From Plazaster borealis (taxonomy: Eukaryota > Echinodermata > Asteroidea > Forcipulatida > Labidiasteridae), in NCBI GenBank assembly GCA_021014325.1, contig CM037473.1, forward strand, positions 11,842,696 through 11,906,695: DNA of 64,000 bases, written 5' to 3'. Shown in pieces: positions 1-13,700 of the stretch (positions within the stretch are counted from its first letter, which is position 1; every line of letters starts with the position of its first letter). The translations under genes were made by a program, and so were the position numbers. The notes below the pieces were generated by a model that saw nothing but the letters and a program-made list of their open reading frames with translations, made no database searches and was not told where the DNA came from.

Positions 1-2394
1 CTGATTTTTCCAAAGGCAATTTTTTTTTTAAATCAGACTTACGTACACATGTAGGAAGAATATCATGCCTGTTAGTGTTAGGGTTAGTGATGATAAAGCT
101 CCACAGGTACAAATTTAACATGCTTTGACCCAGGTTTTGAATGGTTCTGTGTTTCTGCCTGTTCGACAACATCTGGTAAGTTGTTCCACAACTGAACAGT
201 CAGCAACCTGGTATGAGTGGGAACAAGTGGACTTCATTTGAAAAACAATGGAGTAAATCTTTTTGATAAAACATTTTGCAGTAAATGTAAGACCAATATG
301 ACCCCAAAAAGAACCCACTCTGTACACTATCCGTGTACAACATCAAAATCTACGATAATCAAGCATTCCTTACGTGTACAATAAACAAATCCGTGTTTAA
401 CCATGGAAGAAGAAAATCAACTCACAAAAGAGTCATGTTTTTACTCAACAGTTGTAGGTGATAATTAACCATTTCCAAGCAGTTTTGGAAACTTCCCACA
501 CATATTCAATATTTTCAATTCATTTACAAAAGTTTGAGAGATCTACGTATGTACAGTAACTGTAACAAGAACACTTCTAGCGATCATAATGGTACATGTA
601 GTACTTACCAGAGCAGAACTTTTAGCAAACTCACTGTACTTCAAAAGCTCAAGAGTTTTAAAGGGATTTCCTGTAAGTATTGCATGTACCTATTGCAGCA
701 GTGAATAAGGACTATAGCAAACGCCAAAGCTTGGTCTGTGTGCCACGTTCACAGTTTGATCCTGTATTACAATGTACAACCACTGTAAGACCTTGCTCTT
801 TGCATAGTCATGGCTCACTTGGCAAAATGCTTTCAATCCACACAACCATCAACAGCTGTGAGGACATGAATATTCATGAAGCGACCCAAACCCTGCCACA
901 CCCCTGCTCTCAGCCAATCAGATGAGACATTGCTGAATCACAATTATAGTGTAGTGACAGATTTTGCCAACTGGACATGTTGAATAATTCATGAGTTGCA
1001 AATACTGTTGGTAAATACTGCAAAGTCACCAAGGGGACTAAATAAACCTTGTTGGAACAATTCCTCAAGGTGCCCAGTTTCACTCACTGACCGTGAGATG
1101 GAAACTCAAGCCAAGAGTGAGGCACACTGTCAAGTCAAAGGGTTGAGTAGAGTAGTATACAAATATGACATGGTTAGAGGGTTGAAAGTCTATATTAGCT
1201 CCTCGAGTGAGTGGAGCTATAATAACCCATGTTACATTCTCCTGAAGAGGAGCAGAATATACTATATGAAACGTCGATCATGTTTAGAAACTTAGGACAA
1301 ACTGATTTAATCAACCATTTGCTGAGACTTGAGTATGAAGTACATACATGTAATTTCCTCTTGGAAGAGATGGATCAGACTATCTCTGGATAGCTTTGAT
1401 AAAAATTCAAACATTCTTGTACATAATACACGTAAACCAAACATCCACATAATGCAGCGTAAATATACTTCCCCATGTGGTTCTACCTGAATCTGACCAA
1501 GTAGTGTGTTGAGCTCAAATTTCTATGCCGGAAGTTACACTTCGCTCGCTTGCAACAGCTGTACAGACCGTCTGTACGGAGCGTACATCAGCTGTACAGA
1601 GCGTCAACTATGTAAAGTGGTCATTCCATGAATGTGGGACCCAGAGTGTGGCATAAAGGTCAAAATTTCAAGTTCATTTGAAGTAAAGGAAAGAAAAAAG
1701 ATCAGTTTTGTTACCTCATTTATCAATAGTTTTGTATCTTGTCATGTACCTTTTTCAGGAATATCGATAATTAAATGGTGTATGTATATTACTTCCTGCA
1801 TCACCTCATTATGATGTTAACGATACTGTACCAGAATTACAAGGGAACACTGTATCTTACTTGTAAGTGTCTGATGTTCATGGAATGTCGCAAATATGAG
1901 GTATGAATAATCACAATAACAAAATAAAACAATGAATGGAAAAGTTTTACCAAACATTCATCAGTACATCTTGTAAAAAAAAATTCACACCAATGTAAAT
2001 TAACATGATTTTGTTTTATCCAAATTTTGCTGAAAATACACACATTATTGGAAACTAATCAACACTTTGCAATTCTTAGGTTTTCAAAGTTTTGCATGAA
2101 TTGCATAACCTATTTAAGGTATTTTTTTGATTTTCACTACTTATTTTTATAATATTTTAGTATGTAATTTGTCAACAGTGTACAAGTACATCTCACGGTT
2201 TACTGTTAACTATGTTCAAGTCAGGCTTTAAGATACATGTGTGGGTTCGGTTTTTTTTAAATATATATTTAAATTTTATTATCACAACCAAAAAGGTATG
2301 AAAAATTTATTCATATTTGCCCTTTTAAGGCAGAGAGGCCACGCAGGCCGTCTGTTGCCCTTGTCTTGGCCTTGATGCCCCTTCAAAAGTTATA
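1..2394. other. No gene recognised; AT-rich non-coding
   Basis: I see no convincing exon here. The short open frames lack splice signals, codon structure or recognisable domains. A small palindromic cluster near 1,555-1,610 repeats GCTGTACAGA-like words. Around 2,325-2,390 there is a GC-richer stretch that looks like a repeat fragment, but I cannot assign it to a family. Confidence 0.4.
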
Positions 2395-2745
2395 GTAATA
2401 ATTGTTTAATAATAATAATAATTTGGGAGGCTACTCATCCTTACTAGCAGCTGAGAAGCCGAATTGCAAAAAACACAGCTACGTGTTCAAGCCGCAGGCA
2501 TGCAAGTGCGCCTTAAGCAGCCAACCACATCAAACCATGAACACGAAGCAGTAGCCAGAGATTGTAAGTGTTTGGTTTTTCCGAAGAGAGGAAACGCAGG
2601 TGGCTCGGAGAAAAACACTCGTGGCATAGGAGAGAACCAACACACAACTCTACTCACATATGGCCCTAGCCGAGTATCGAACCAAGGCCACAGTTGTGAG
2701 AGGCGAGCGCTTTATGCACTGCGCCACCCATGCCACACAAAGTTA
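2395..2745 (-). repeat. tRNA-derived SINE (family with GGCGCAGTG A box)
   Basis: Read on the minus strand, the element starts near 2,745 with a tRNA-like head: a GGTGGCGCAGTGCATAAAGC A-box region followed by a TTGGTTCGATACTCGGC B-box region near 2,680. It ends with an AAT-rich tail at 2,400-2,435. Head, body and microsatellite tail are the normal order for a Pol III SINE. It differs in sequence from the Leu-type SINEs elsewhere in the window. Confidence 0.6.
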
Positions 2746-3269
2746 CACAATAAAATTATAGATTTTCCAAGGGAAGTGCCCTTTGCAAAATATGGCCTTG
2801 CCCTCTCAAAGATGAAATTCCAGACCTGTCTTTTTATAGAAATTTTGTAAAAGGTCACCCTAAGGTGCTTCACACGTCTGTCTGTCTGTCATCAACGCGT
2901 GTAACATTTCACACCTGGTTCAAAATGCTTCACATGAATTCATCTTAAGTACTCTTAATTTATTATAGATAATGTTTCACGTCAGACCTACATAGATAAA
3001 AAATGTCAAGAGAGAACAAGAAGCAGAAACAAAAGGTTGCTCTTTTGGAATCTGAGGCAAAATTGATGAAATGTCAAGTCTTGCCCATGTAATCAGAGTC
3101 ATAATCTGACGATCTAAATTTGTCTGTGTGTAGTCTGCACATTGTGTACACAATGTACAAACTGTGTGTGGCAATTAAAAAATCCAACATGACCATCAAG
3201 TCACTTAAAGGTCCTACTATTTGTCACACTCAAGTAAAAAACTTGCTGCATCATGCATCATGTTTTTAC

Positions 3270-3840
3270 ATTTAACCAGTTAACGCTGGATGTCGTGTCA
3301 ACATGCAAATTTTCCCCCGGATGCATGCCGGGGACGTGACTTTGGTATTTCTGTGTCACATTGGATGACCAGACCAAAGGTTGCCTGTACTTTCCAACTT
3401 GAAAGTGTGGACAGAGCATGCACTCACCGTGCAATGCTTTGTTTCAAGTTTCAACCACACAAAGAAGACAGATGGTGGTACAAGTAATGCTGGAATTCTG
3501 CCATAGTGTGCCAGGGGTTATTGTCTAATCCCTGATTCCAGACTTTTGTTGAAAGAAGAGGATTACGTGGCATCCAGAGGCTTCCACATTTGTATTTCAT
3601 TGCATTTCGGCTCTATGGAGGTTAGTCCAAGCGGACTGATATGCCAGCCTTGGTTCCGGCCATGTCTCAAGCTGAGGTTTTGTGAGGTTTCATGGTGTGT
3701 GAATCCAAGTATTTTCTCAAAAGACAAATAAAGAATCCTGGTGCTTCAAACAGAATTTTTGTTCTCTTGGCTTCGTTAAGTCACGGTTTCTTTGTGACAA
3801 GGGTATTCTCTAAAATGTTTCCGCCATTTCCGAGAAATTA
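3270..3840. repeat. Dispersed repeat, copy 1
   Basis: This stretch shares ordered blocks with 8,830-9,400: a 'taacgc/cacccgg...' start, 'ggggttattgt.taat.cctgatt.cagac.tttgt', 'aagacaa.aa.aaaatcc.ggtgctt' and 'tcaagtca.ggtttc'. A third, inverted partial copy lies at 10,145-10,320. Coding capacity is not evident and the family is unidentified. Confidence 0.55.
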
Positions 3841-6260
3841 ATGCTGTCAAGGTGAAGTAAACAATTTGAAGATTCCCTGCGTTTAACTAACTGTGTGTAA
3901 ACATATTGTGGCCAAAGCTGGCAAGTTCTAAAGTAGACGAATTGTCAAGAACCCTTATTTGTTGGTTTAAAACACACAAATGAAACCTGCACATTTGCAT
4001 GAATAATTGAATTGGTCCCCAAGTGTGTCTAATCTGTATAGTAGCAAGTAAATTATTTCTGCTATAACATTGAAATACAGTTTTTGCAAATATTGTTTAA
4101 ACCCTAACAACTGCAGTGTGATAAGCAATGCATACTCAATGCTTTCACACACCCCCAAGTCCTGCATTCTTCTCAGTCTACATTTATACAATACAATAAT
4201 CAATAATACTTTTTAATTTTGTAAAACAGCAACGAGTGGAAGCCTACGCTGTGAAGTTATGCATTTTGTTTTGTTTTTGTATTTACAGTAAGACTTGATA
4301 CAAATTTGAATTTAACAACACTGAAAAAAAAGGGCTATATTTTCAACCGTTCATGTTTACAAGTCTGTCACCAACGACTTCCAGATAAAACTTATATACA
4401 CAAATACAAATATTAGCCTGTTATTTATTTATTAAGCCGAAGGAAAAGTATGAAATACACAAGCTGCCTAACTAAGGACATGTGATGTGTACTATAAATA
4501 TAGGCCAAAGTGACTTTTTATTGTGTAATCAGCATCACTGCTGTAAAATTAGTCTTTCTTTTTTTTAAATTGAAGGTTTTTAAATGAAGTCTCTAGTATA
4601 CTATTAGTAAGTCAGTGCGTGATGGAAAAAAATGTCATACACAGTAACACAACACATAATGATGGAATTGAAAATGATTGGAATTGAAGACGAGTGCACT
4701 GAAATACTGAACTGAACGAATTTGCAACTTGCAAGGAAGTTTAGCAAAACCATCCGAGTCATCTATGGTCAAACCATTGAAGTAAAACTGGTTATTCTAC
4801 CTCTAAATGGTCAAGTCAAACATTCCAAGAAAGGTGCCAGGCCAGGCCTTATGCAGCGCTGTTTGCTTAGTGACCTTTACCCTTTCAGCAACGGACCTGC
4901 ACCGACCGCCTTCCCGCACGTAGGCACTTTCGAGCTATGGAATGAGCAAAACAGAGCTACAAGTTTTGACGAACTAAACTACACATTTCCCCGACGTGTT
5001 TTTATGCATATGAAACTTACTGAACTGAAATTGTATTAACAATACTGTAACACTGGTGTGACACCTAAAAACGTGTTAGAAATTGCTAAAAACATCACTT
5101 ACATGGTTGACAAATTTAGCCGGTTGGTACTCTCGTTGTGACTGTCAGTGGCAAAAGGACGATACCAATCCTTCACATCACGTACATAACACATATAACA
5201 CACACAACATGCACCACACACGCATAATTGAAGTGAAAAAGAAAAACGAAATCACAAGAGGGCGCCGTTCACAAGAAAACAGGGTGCAAGCTAAGCAAAC
5301 AATGCTAAATGCTAAGTATTCGAAAATTCTAAAAAAATACTTTAAAGTGTCTCAGCCTCTTTGAAACCATTCAAATATTTTCGGACAACTAAACTTCAGA
5401 TTATTTTTCAATTTTTGGCAGGTCAGCCGTTTGGAATTTTGCTAATTTCCCCAGAAAGAAAACACCCTGAAAATGTGCTTTTTCCCAAACCGACTTGCTG
5501 CTCAGCAGCCAGTTTCATGAAGCATCCCTCCAAGCCAAAATAGGACCAACTTTAAAGCCTAAATTTATGGAAGTCTCCTCAAAAGATGAAGCAAAGGACC
5601 CCTAGGTTGTGATAACTTGTCATAATTAAACAATCTATTAATTGCATGACCCCCTAAAAATTTTTAGTCAAAAGTAATTGGCTACAAATATTGATAATTA
5701 GTTTGGCCCATGAAATTCTGCCTACTTTAGTGTAGTGTACCCAACAACTTTCAATTAGCTTTAAGTGGAAGAATGGGAGGTTTTTATGGTTTGTGTAAAA
5801 AAACAAAAAACAGATATTATTTTAAAATTGTTAATTTTTGAATAAATTGTGTTCAAGTCATTAGCATATGAAACGGTGTGCATAAAACCTAGCCTCCTAC
5901 TCTTGGAGTTAAAGCCAATCATCTAAAACATTCAATATCGCAGGTGTGTACCTGTGTACTGTGTAGATAAATTCACCACAAGATATCAGATTGAATGGTC
6001 AGACAGCAGGCCGGGTGGTATGAACGTTTTGCTATTAAAGTGCCCACAGTTCATAGTGTAACTCAAAGTGGCTTATGAAATACATACATGGACCAAGAAA
6101 AACAAGAAATACAAAATGACCACATCTACTTTTGTCTCATTTTTTTTATCAATGTGTGTTTTTATTATTATTTCTTTCATCACTGATACAAGCATACATA
6201 AACAGAGTGCCACAAAAAGGTTATTCTAATGGATTTAGTCATATGAGGTTGTTTTTGAAT
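3841..6260. other. No gene recognised
   Basis: No splice-bounded open frame, RNA gene or clear repeat structure was recognised. The 105-codon open frame at 4,722-5,039 has no recognisable domain and I treat it as chance. Confidence 0.35.
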
Positions 6261-6264
6261 GATA

Positions 6265-6412
6265 ATAATGATAATAATTGCATGTTTGTATGTTTGTATG
6301 TATATATTGCTTATTGTGTATTTTTATATAAATCTTTTTATCTTGTTGTATGCAACGTAGCAATTTTCCTTTTTGGACCAATAAAGAATGAATGAATGAA
6401 TGAATGAATGAA
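6265..6412 (+). mobile_element. 3' end of a CR1/L2-type LINE
   Basis: The sequence ends in 'tttttggaccaataaag' followed by a perfect GAAT tetranucleotide run (about 6,387-6,412). This is the typical 3' terminus of CR1/L2-clade non-LTR retrotransposons: a short terminal motif with a microsatellite tail. Only the 3' tail is present; no reverse transcriptase was seen upstream. Assignment rests on the terminal motif alone. Confidence 0.5.
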
Positions 6413-6469
6413 TAACAAAAAGTATTTATTATGCACCGTTTCAAGTCAAATTTGCCCCTAAAAGCGCCT

Positions 6470-6770
6470 TACCATATTAGTACCTGAGCCCCATGCATTC
6501 CTGAAACCATCTCAACTCATTAGGAGTATGCTGCACCGACAGCCAAATGGGCACACCAATGAGCCTAACAATGGGTACCCCTACAGGTACCCATTTACTA
6601 CTGGATGATAAGAATCAATTATAGTGAAGTGTCTCGCTAAAGGACACAAGTGTCACGACCAGATTTGAACCTACATTTGAATGTTTGTACATTTGCACTC
6701 CAAATGACATCGCTTGAACTTGAGTTTGATGCGCTAGACAATTCAGCCATGACATGCTACAACAATTTCA
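6470..6770 (-). repeat. Degraded SINE-body fragment
   Basis: The minus strand contains remnants of the Leu-type SINE body: 'cgtgacacttgtgtcctttagcgagacacttcact' near 6,620-6,660 corresponds to the 'cttgtgtccttgagcaagacacttta' block of better preserved copies. The tRNA head is too diverged to read. Confidence 0.4.
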
Positions 6771-6891
6771 GGCATGGTTGGACAACTATGTCATGCCCTT
6801 TTCAGCAACAACACTGCCTCACTGCTAAGATTTGCAGACTTGAGGTAACATTCAAAAGTATAGTTAATTTTTGTCCTGGTTATAACAGTTC

Positions 6892-6897
6892 TTTATT
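6892..6897 (-). promoter_or_regulatory. Candidate polyadenylation signal for MRM3
   Basis: TTTATT on the plus strand gives AATAAA on the minus strand, about 380 bases downstream of the MRM3 stop codon. If used, the 3' UTR would include the SINE at 6,905-7,013. No cleavage-site evidence is available. Confidence 0.25.
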
Positions 6898-6904
6898 TTG
6901 ATTT

Positions 6905-7013
6905 AAACAATTTTGGGTTGAACAGAGACAAATTCACTAGAGCAGGACTTGAACCTGCGACCTCCAGATTAACGTGCCAGCCCTCTATCAACTGAGCTAT
7001 CTAGCCCTATGTT
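6905..7013 (-). repeat. tRNA-like SINE head (second family)
   Basis: The minus strand carries TAGCTCAGTTGATAGAG (A box) and GCAGGTTCAAGTCCTGC (B-box/T-arm), with complementary CTAGA and TCTAG flanks that could form part of an acceptor stem. The anticodon stem does not pair. It is followed by 'TTTGTCTCTGTTCAACCCAAAAT'-like sequence that is shared with 35,985-36,085, so I call it a SINE rather than a functional tRNA. Confidence 0.6.
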
Positions 7014-7278
7014 GGCGGTCTTCCTATTTTGTAAATATCTTTGTTCGGGCGTGCCAGTCAGAAGCCAAGTAATAAGAACTTAATATTCAGATGTACACAT
7101 GTAAATAGCAACAAAATCTTCTCAGAGCCTGAGTTTGGTTTCTGTACATTTTAACTTACAACAGTATCACCTTCTCATTAGAAAGGCTGAGCCAAGAAAA
7201 ACACGGCTGAAACACTACAGGATTAATGTATTCCATTCAAGTAGCTCTTGTGTTGAACATAGAGCTTTTAAGAAGTTT

Positions 7279-7772
7279 TCAAGTTCTCTCCTTAGTTAAA
7301 TTCTGCCGTAGTGCCTCAAACAGCATGACACTAGCAGAGACTGCTGCATTTAAGCTGTCAACCGCCTCTGCCATGGGTATGTGGACTCTACAGCCTGATG
7401 TTTGGTCACAGGTCTCCAGGGCTTGATAGCTCAATCCTTCGGTTTCACCACCGATGACCAGCGCTGATTTGTTTTGCCAGTTTATGTTATGGTAGACTTC
7501 AGATTCTAAAACAGGCAAGTCCACATATTCTTCTTGACTTTCCTCCATCAGCTTCCTTTGAAACGCCCCACCATGGTTCTGCTTTCTTTTTGAAGGGCTC
7601 ATCCCTGATTGATCGATGCCTGCCGAGGTGTTGTTGTCTGCAACATGCACTGTGATGTCTTCATCCAGATAGTTGGATATTTCCTTCCATGGAATGTTCG
7701 CGATGATCGGCATATGAAAATGAGCACCTGCCCCGGATCGAAGAACCTTTGGCTCCCAAAGGTCAACACATC
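7279..7772 (-). CDS. MRM3: MRM3 exon 4 (3' coding exon)
   Basis: The acceptor is CACTCGTAG at 7,773-7,781 and two bases complete a Gly codon begun in exon 3. It encodes CVDLWEPKVLRSGAGAHF, a low-complexity insertion, and SpoU motifs 2 and 3, ending at the stop at 7,279-7,281. The open frame continues upstream of the first in-frame Met at 7,713, so that Met is internal. Confidence 0.9.
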
Positions 7773-10700
7773 CTACGAGTGAAATGATAGAAGAAACCCA
7801 AAGTTTAGAAAATGAAAAAAGATCAACTTTATCTTACCCATTGTAGGATTTTAAACCTTGCATGGCGAGAATTTATCGAGTGAGGATTGTAGTTAAACAT
7901 CCTGGAAATAATCTCTCAAATGAGTTATGGTGGTGTGAGAACAGTCCTTTTTTGTAAAGAAACAAATCAGTGTTTTAATTAGTATGCTCCGATTGTCATA
8001 AGCAGAAAACTGAAGACAGTCAAAAATTAAACTGGTCGAACAGTTATCTTAAAAGCACATTCATTTAGTCCTAATTTGTGAGTGGGGCTCAGTGATTAAA
8101 AACAGATACCTCAAAGGCTTATTTAGTGATTTGAAAGACAGTTAATACCAGTGATTTATCACAGGCCTGGAATTAAACTGAGACCATGGAGGCTGTGGCC
8201 ATTGTTGTCCCTGGTCTTGACCTTGGGTACACCTTCAAAACATTCCCACAGATTTTCAGACTTTCCAATCAAAAGGTCATACCGTGGACATGTATGTGAA
8301 GCGGACACTATGAGCCGGGAAGAGACATACTGGCATCCTGCTTTTAAAAGCCTGGCTACAATACACACCGACAAACCTTTTGTGAGGAGAATCTTCTGGC
8401 ACTGGGCAGCCACAGCTGAACGTAGGATGGTCCCAAGGTTGCCAGGTTCCCTGATGTTATCACAGATCAGTGTCAGAGGCAGCCTCGATGACTCTGAGTG
8501 GAGTGTGTTCTCATGAGTTGGCTTCTTAAAGACACCTTGTTGGAAGAGGAAAGACAAGTGAGAATAATTATTTAAAAGGTTAATTACACAAAAAGGCCAT
8601 TGAAAAACCGTTAACTAAAAGATCAAGTACGTCAATCTGCAATCTGGTTCTTCGTGTCAAAGTGATTGTAAAAAAATAAAAATGTTCCTACACTAAAAAC
8701 GCACCTATACTTGTATACCAACGGTGTATTCAAAAGGGGAAATAGCAAAAAGAACAACAAGTATTAAAATCAAGATCAAAGTGCAGGCTTGAATTTCACA
8801 CAACACTTGCTTCATCCTTGATCTTGCTTCAGCCCACTTAACCACTTCATGTTACATGCCAAATTTTTTTAACACCCGGAACAACTTCGGAGCGCCCTCA
8901 ATGTTTTTGCAGCCAGTCAGAAAGCTGATGTGTATATTAACTTGGACATTCCATTGTGTAGCGTGCACAGGCATGCACCTACTGCGCTACAATATGTTTC
9001 CCCCATACACAGAGGGGCAGAAGATACTGGAATTCATGCCCATAAAATATTCCTTTTTTTCCGGGGGGTTATTGTGTAATACCTGATTCAAGACCTTTGT
9101 CCTTTTGCTACACAACTGTAGCATACAAGAATGGACAGGCTGCAACCATTGCTTATCATTGTATTTGGCTCAACGGAAGTTAAGTCCGAGCGTTCCGAGC
9201 TTGGAGCATACCACAAGGCAGATTATCGGCCGTGGCTAATATGGCCGAGGTTCAGTGATTCACGGTGACTGCCTACTCAAATTTTCTCACAAGACAACAA
9301 CAAAATCCCGGTGCTTATTATGAGAAACTTCGTTGTCTTTCCTTTGTCAAGTCAGGGTTTCATTGCAGCAACGAAACTTCCAAAGGAAAACAACTGCTCC
9401 AGCAGCTCCAAAAAATTCTGTAAAATAATATCACGCAAATGCACAATCTTTTTTTAAATAATCGACGTGTTGGAGTCATGCTTTCTCCAGATGAATAAAT
9501 CAGCAAACTTTTTGAAACTTCGAGTAAACCTCTAGTTTTTCTCAGAATCACACACTCACATAGAGATTTAACACACGGTGTTACCGCAAACCTTATTGTG
9601 CAATCTTTTTGTACACATGTACCTCCACCTTGCAAACCTTAAAATCACTCTTACCTATAACGCCCTGTGGTGTTACAACATCCGACCACATGGTGATCTC
9701 TCTGAACGGGACTTTGACGAGAGCAGCCCTCGTCTTGTGCAAAGGGATACCCTCCAGGCTCTGGAGCTGACTGAAGAACAGTGTGTGGGCTTGGACCCCC
9801 GAGTCTATAGCATCACTGATCAGACGTCGCCCTTCAATCATTACTCTGCCTGATTGCTCTCTGTATTTGCGAGACTTGACGAGCATCATCAGCCGCCTGT
9901 CATATAACAAACAAAGTAAAAGTAGATATTTGGAGTCAAATAACAAAATAGAATTTGAATAAAATGTTTCATATTAACATGGTTATTAAAGTTTTTAAAT
10001 TTCAGGTCATTTTTGCTTTGTGGGAAAATCAAGATTGCTACAAAAGCAATCAAGGTAAACCCATCATATGATTTTTGTGATGATCCTAACCAACCCCCTG
10101 GTCCTGTATGGTCAAAGTTACTGTCCCATAATTTCATTTGACTACTTTTTATTTAACCACTTCAGGTCGGTATTCCAACAAATTGTCCATGCCTCTGCGA
10201 GGTCTTATTTTTCAGGAACTTTTTGGAGTTTCCGGAGTTATCATTTTCCATTGAAAATATTGCTGCCAAAATGAAACCCTGACATGACAAAGGAAAGACA
10301 GCTAAAGTTTCTCATAATAAGTACATGTTTACTAATGCGCCTGAGCAACTGACAAACTGTATGACTTTGCTGTTCTAGTTAGTAGTCTTTAGCCAAGGCA
10401 GTATTCATCACACTCAGTGACACCACTGTGGAACACAAACCAACAGCAAGCAGAGTAAAACAGCGTTTTGCAGAGATAAGAAAAATACTAAATGTAATGC
10501 CGCTGTTTCAGTGAATCAAATCAGCGCTCATGATCATGCGCATCAGTGAACAATGTGGTGCCGACAATGTTTAAACAAATGATTATTAGCTCAGAGATTC
10601 TTCATAAAATTACACCAATACCACACGCACAAAATCGTTTTGATGTACTCTCCACAATTAGGCAATGTAAAGTGTCAACTCCGCAACTGGGGGGAAATTT

Positions 10701-13700
10701 CTACAAAAAAACACAAGTTTCTATTCTGAAAATCGTCACACTTCCTGATGCTATGTGGGGCTAGGGCCAAGAGGGGAGGGGGGGCGTTGTCAAGCATATT
10801 GGCACTATTTATGTAGCCAAATTTTTGGCAGGTTTGCTAATTCATATATTGGGTCACATAAAGTGGGAATACTTGTTTTTGACAAGTACCAGTGTTGTCT
10901 GCGTGCTTTAAATTGTAAGAGGAAAAACCCCAAAACTTGTTGAGTTACAGTGAAAATGTTGACGAAACTTCTCTGAAGTATTTGTAATTATCTGAAGAGC
11001 GTCTAAGGATAGAGAGCGGTTGGCTTCATGGACTTCAATAGTCGGTACAGATGTTCATCATCATCATCAAATCAAGCAAACTCGGGCATTGCTGACAACG
11101 GTTCTCCACTGGTCTCTTTGCTTTATGATTGCTAGTTGGTCACGGCGGTTAATGCCAGAGTCGGGCTCCAGGGTGTACACAAATGTTGCTTCGGGACGCC
11201 CTCTTGATCTTTATTACCATGTTGAGGCTCCTATGTAGAGATGCTACACTTCCATTTTTATTATAATTTGTATGTTTGTTTATGTCTTAGTCTATGTCCT
11301 AGTTGTGATTGTGGTAGGGTTGGACTTGGAGTTGGAGTCTGGTCAGGTTGAGGGATGTGTGGAAGAGGAATCACTGAAAAAGACCTTTATGCTTAGAAGC
11401 ATGATGTAGAGTCAGAATGAATAGTAGAGTCCGAAATAATCAGGCAGAATGACAAGAATGATTAACATGACTGGTATGAGCTGATTATTTTATTTCATCA
11501 CATGGTGGCTGTGAAATGGCCTGAATTACAAACAACACAATGAATTTGATTCTTGTTGATAGGACTGCACTATTGGTGAACTGTTGATGCTGATCATTGG
11601 GCCTAGAATACTAAATTAATCTGAGTACCGTACAATAGATGGATGATAGTTACATGTACAATGTTCAGATTCTGTTTGAGGATGAAGATTCCTAAGAGGG
11701 CAATAATTAATTTTTTGTCAAACTGGGATAATCATAATTGTTAAGTCATCTTGAAACCAGCTTATTATGTTTTGATTTGCTTTGTACTAAGTCCCCAAAA
11801 TTGTTTCTTATGAATGGATAGTTTACCGCGCAGAGCATCTGCATTGAATAAGGATAAACCAGCATGTTATTGTTGTGCATATTTTTAAACAACTCTTTGT
11901 GCTTGGTAAGGTGCAGTAAACAAGTTAAGAAATTAACATAAATAAAAATTACCGTTGAGTTTAAATTTTCAAGCAAACGTCACCAAAAATACACATACCA
12001 CATCAATCTCCAAATCTACAGCAACAATTTTTTTGTTTTTTGTTTTTTCATATTGAATTGAGACTGTTTAACTTAACTTCATTTGAAGTTTATAATTGTA
12101 TTGCTGCAAGAGGTCAAAAGCAACAAGTCCTTTCCATAACCTAGTATTTCATAAATCAACCAAAATATATTATATCTAGTTTAAAATATTTGTCACATTT
12201 ACATGAGAAAAAATTATGGATTAATTATATAAACTTGTTAAAAGATTATCATTCAAAAACTCTTTAATGGCTATTACAGTGTTACTGGGTTCACAAATAC
12301 TCTAACAAATCAATTTACACAGTGCTTAAAAAATTTACAAACAAACCACATACTTAGTGTTCAAATCCACTATTACAAATGTTGCTGAATGAAAACGGTG
12401 ATTTAAATATCTACATGTCAAATCAAGTTCTTTACAAACATTTGAATTGTTCATATTTATTAGTTTAATTTTTAATTTTAATTTTTAATTTATCGATTGG
12501 TTCATTTTTAACAATTTTTTTTTCATCTGGGGGGGGGTAATATAGAGTAACTTTTTTGAAGTTGTTTTCTAAATGTTAAAATCATGCTGTTTTTCCATAC
12601 AATATTGCTGGAGGAACATTGGTTCACTTTTTAAACTATTTTTAATAGTCTTTTGAATTCTAACTTTTTGTTAGAAAACAGTTTGCGAAATTTTGTACTA
12701 TATTGCATCATAGTATCAAAGAGAAATACCCACATCGTTTTACTGCCAATGTCGTCTTTATTGGGAAATGTGACAAAAAAGAGTCTATTTGTGGATCGAG
12801 TGATAATAATTTAAGTATGGGGAAAGATTTTGCTATCCCTTGTTCCTTGCTCTATGCTCAAACCCAGCCGAAAAGAGGAGGGGATAGATTTGTTTTCTTT
12901 TGTTCCTCAAACCCAGCCGGCGAAGAGGAGGGGATAGATTTTTGTATCCCTTGTTCCTCAAACCCAGCCAAAAGGAGTAGGGGATAGATTTGTATATCCC
13001 TTGTTCCTCATACCTAGCCAAAAAGTGGAGGGGATAGATTTTTTTATCATTTGTTCCTCAAATTAATCGTCTTCTTGTGAAATGTTGTCCGTGTTTATAT
13101 AAACACGACAAAATGTGCGCGGTATATTGCTTACAAATAACTGGAATTTATTCATTTTTAAATTGTTAGCCTAGAAAAATTAGTTTGATTCATAAAATCT
13201 GGAGTATGTTTTTTACCATTTGGGGAAGAAGATAGTAAACGAACAATTTGTTGCTTATAAAAATCCTGTTTCGATAGCAATTTTCGGACTATAATGATAA
13301 TTTTACGGCTGTAAATTTGAACAATAACCAACAATGAAAAAATGCAGTTAAAAATCAACCTGTTTTGAGTATTTCACTTTGGATTGGGAAATAACAAACT
13401 TACATGAGGAATTCTTTGTTATATACATTCAAGATTAATTTCCACTTTTCTTCAGTTTGAATCTATATTACCTATTTACATTTGATGAAATTGAATGCTT
13501 GAACAGCCTTTTGCTGTTGGCTTTTGTGAACTACAATGATCATTGTGACCTAATGAATCTGAGTGATCTTATTTTACCTCTGATATGTCTGACCAGTATC
13601 GATGCTAAACTGTTGAAATTGAATGAATGCTGATGCAAACGGAGCATTCATTTTAAAACAAAACTTAATGCGCTGGCTGTTAAATTGAGCGAAGTTTTGT

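Noticed and set aside
4722..5039. 105-codon frame as a small gene
   Set aside because: No recognisable motif, no splice context and no repeat relation; length is within chance for this AT content.
6930..7010. Functional tRNA gene (minus strand)
   Set aside because: A and B boxes and part of an acceptor stem are present, but the anticodon stem does not pair, and the downstream sequence is shared with another SINE-like copy.
8159..8376. Extension of MRM3 exon 3 into the downstream open frame
   Set aside because: Residues after LLTKG do not match the family, whereas the AAAG|GTTTGT donor joined to exon 4 gives a clean match (CVDLWEPKVL).
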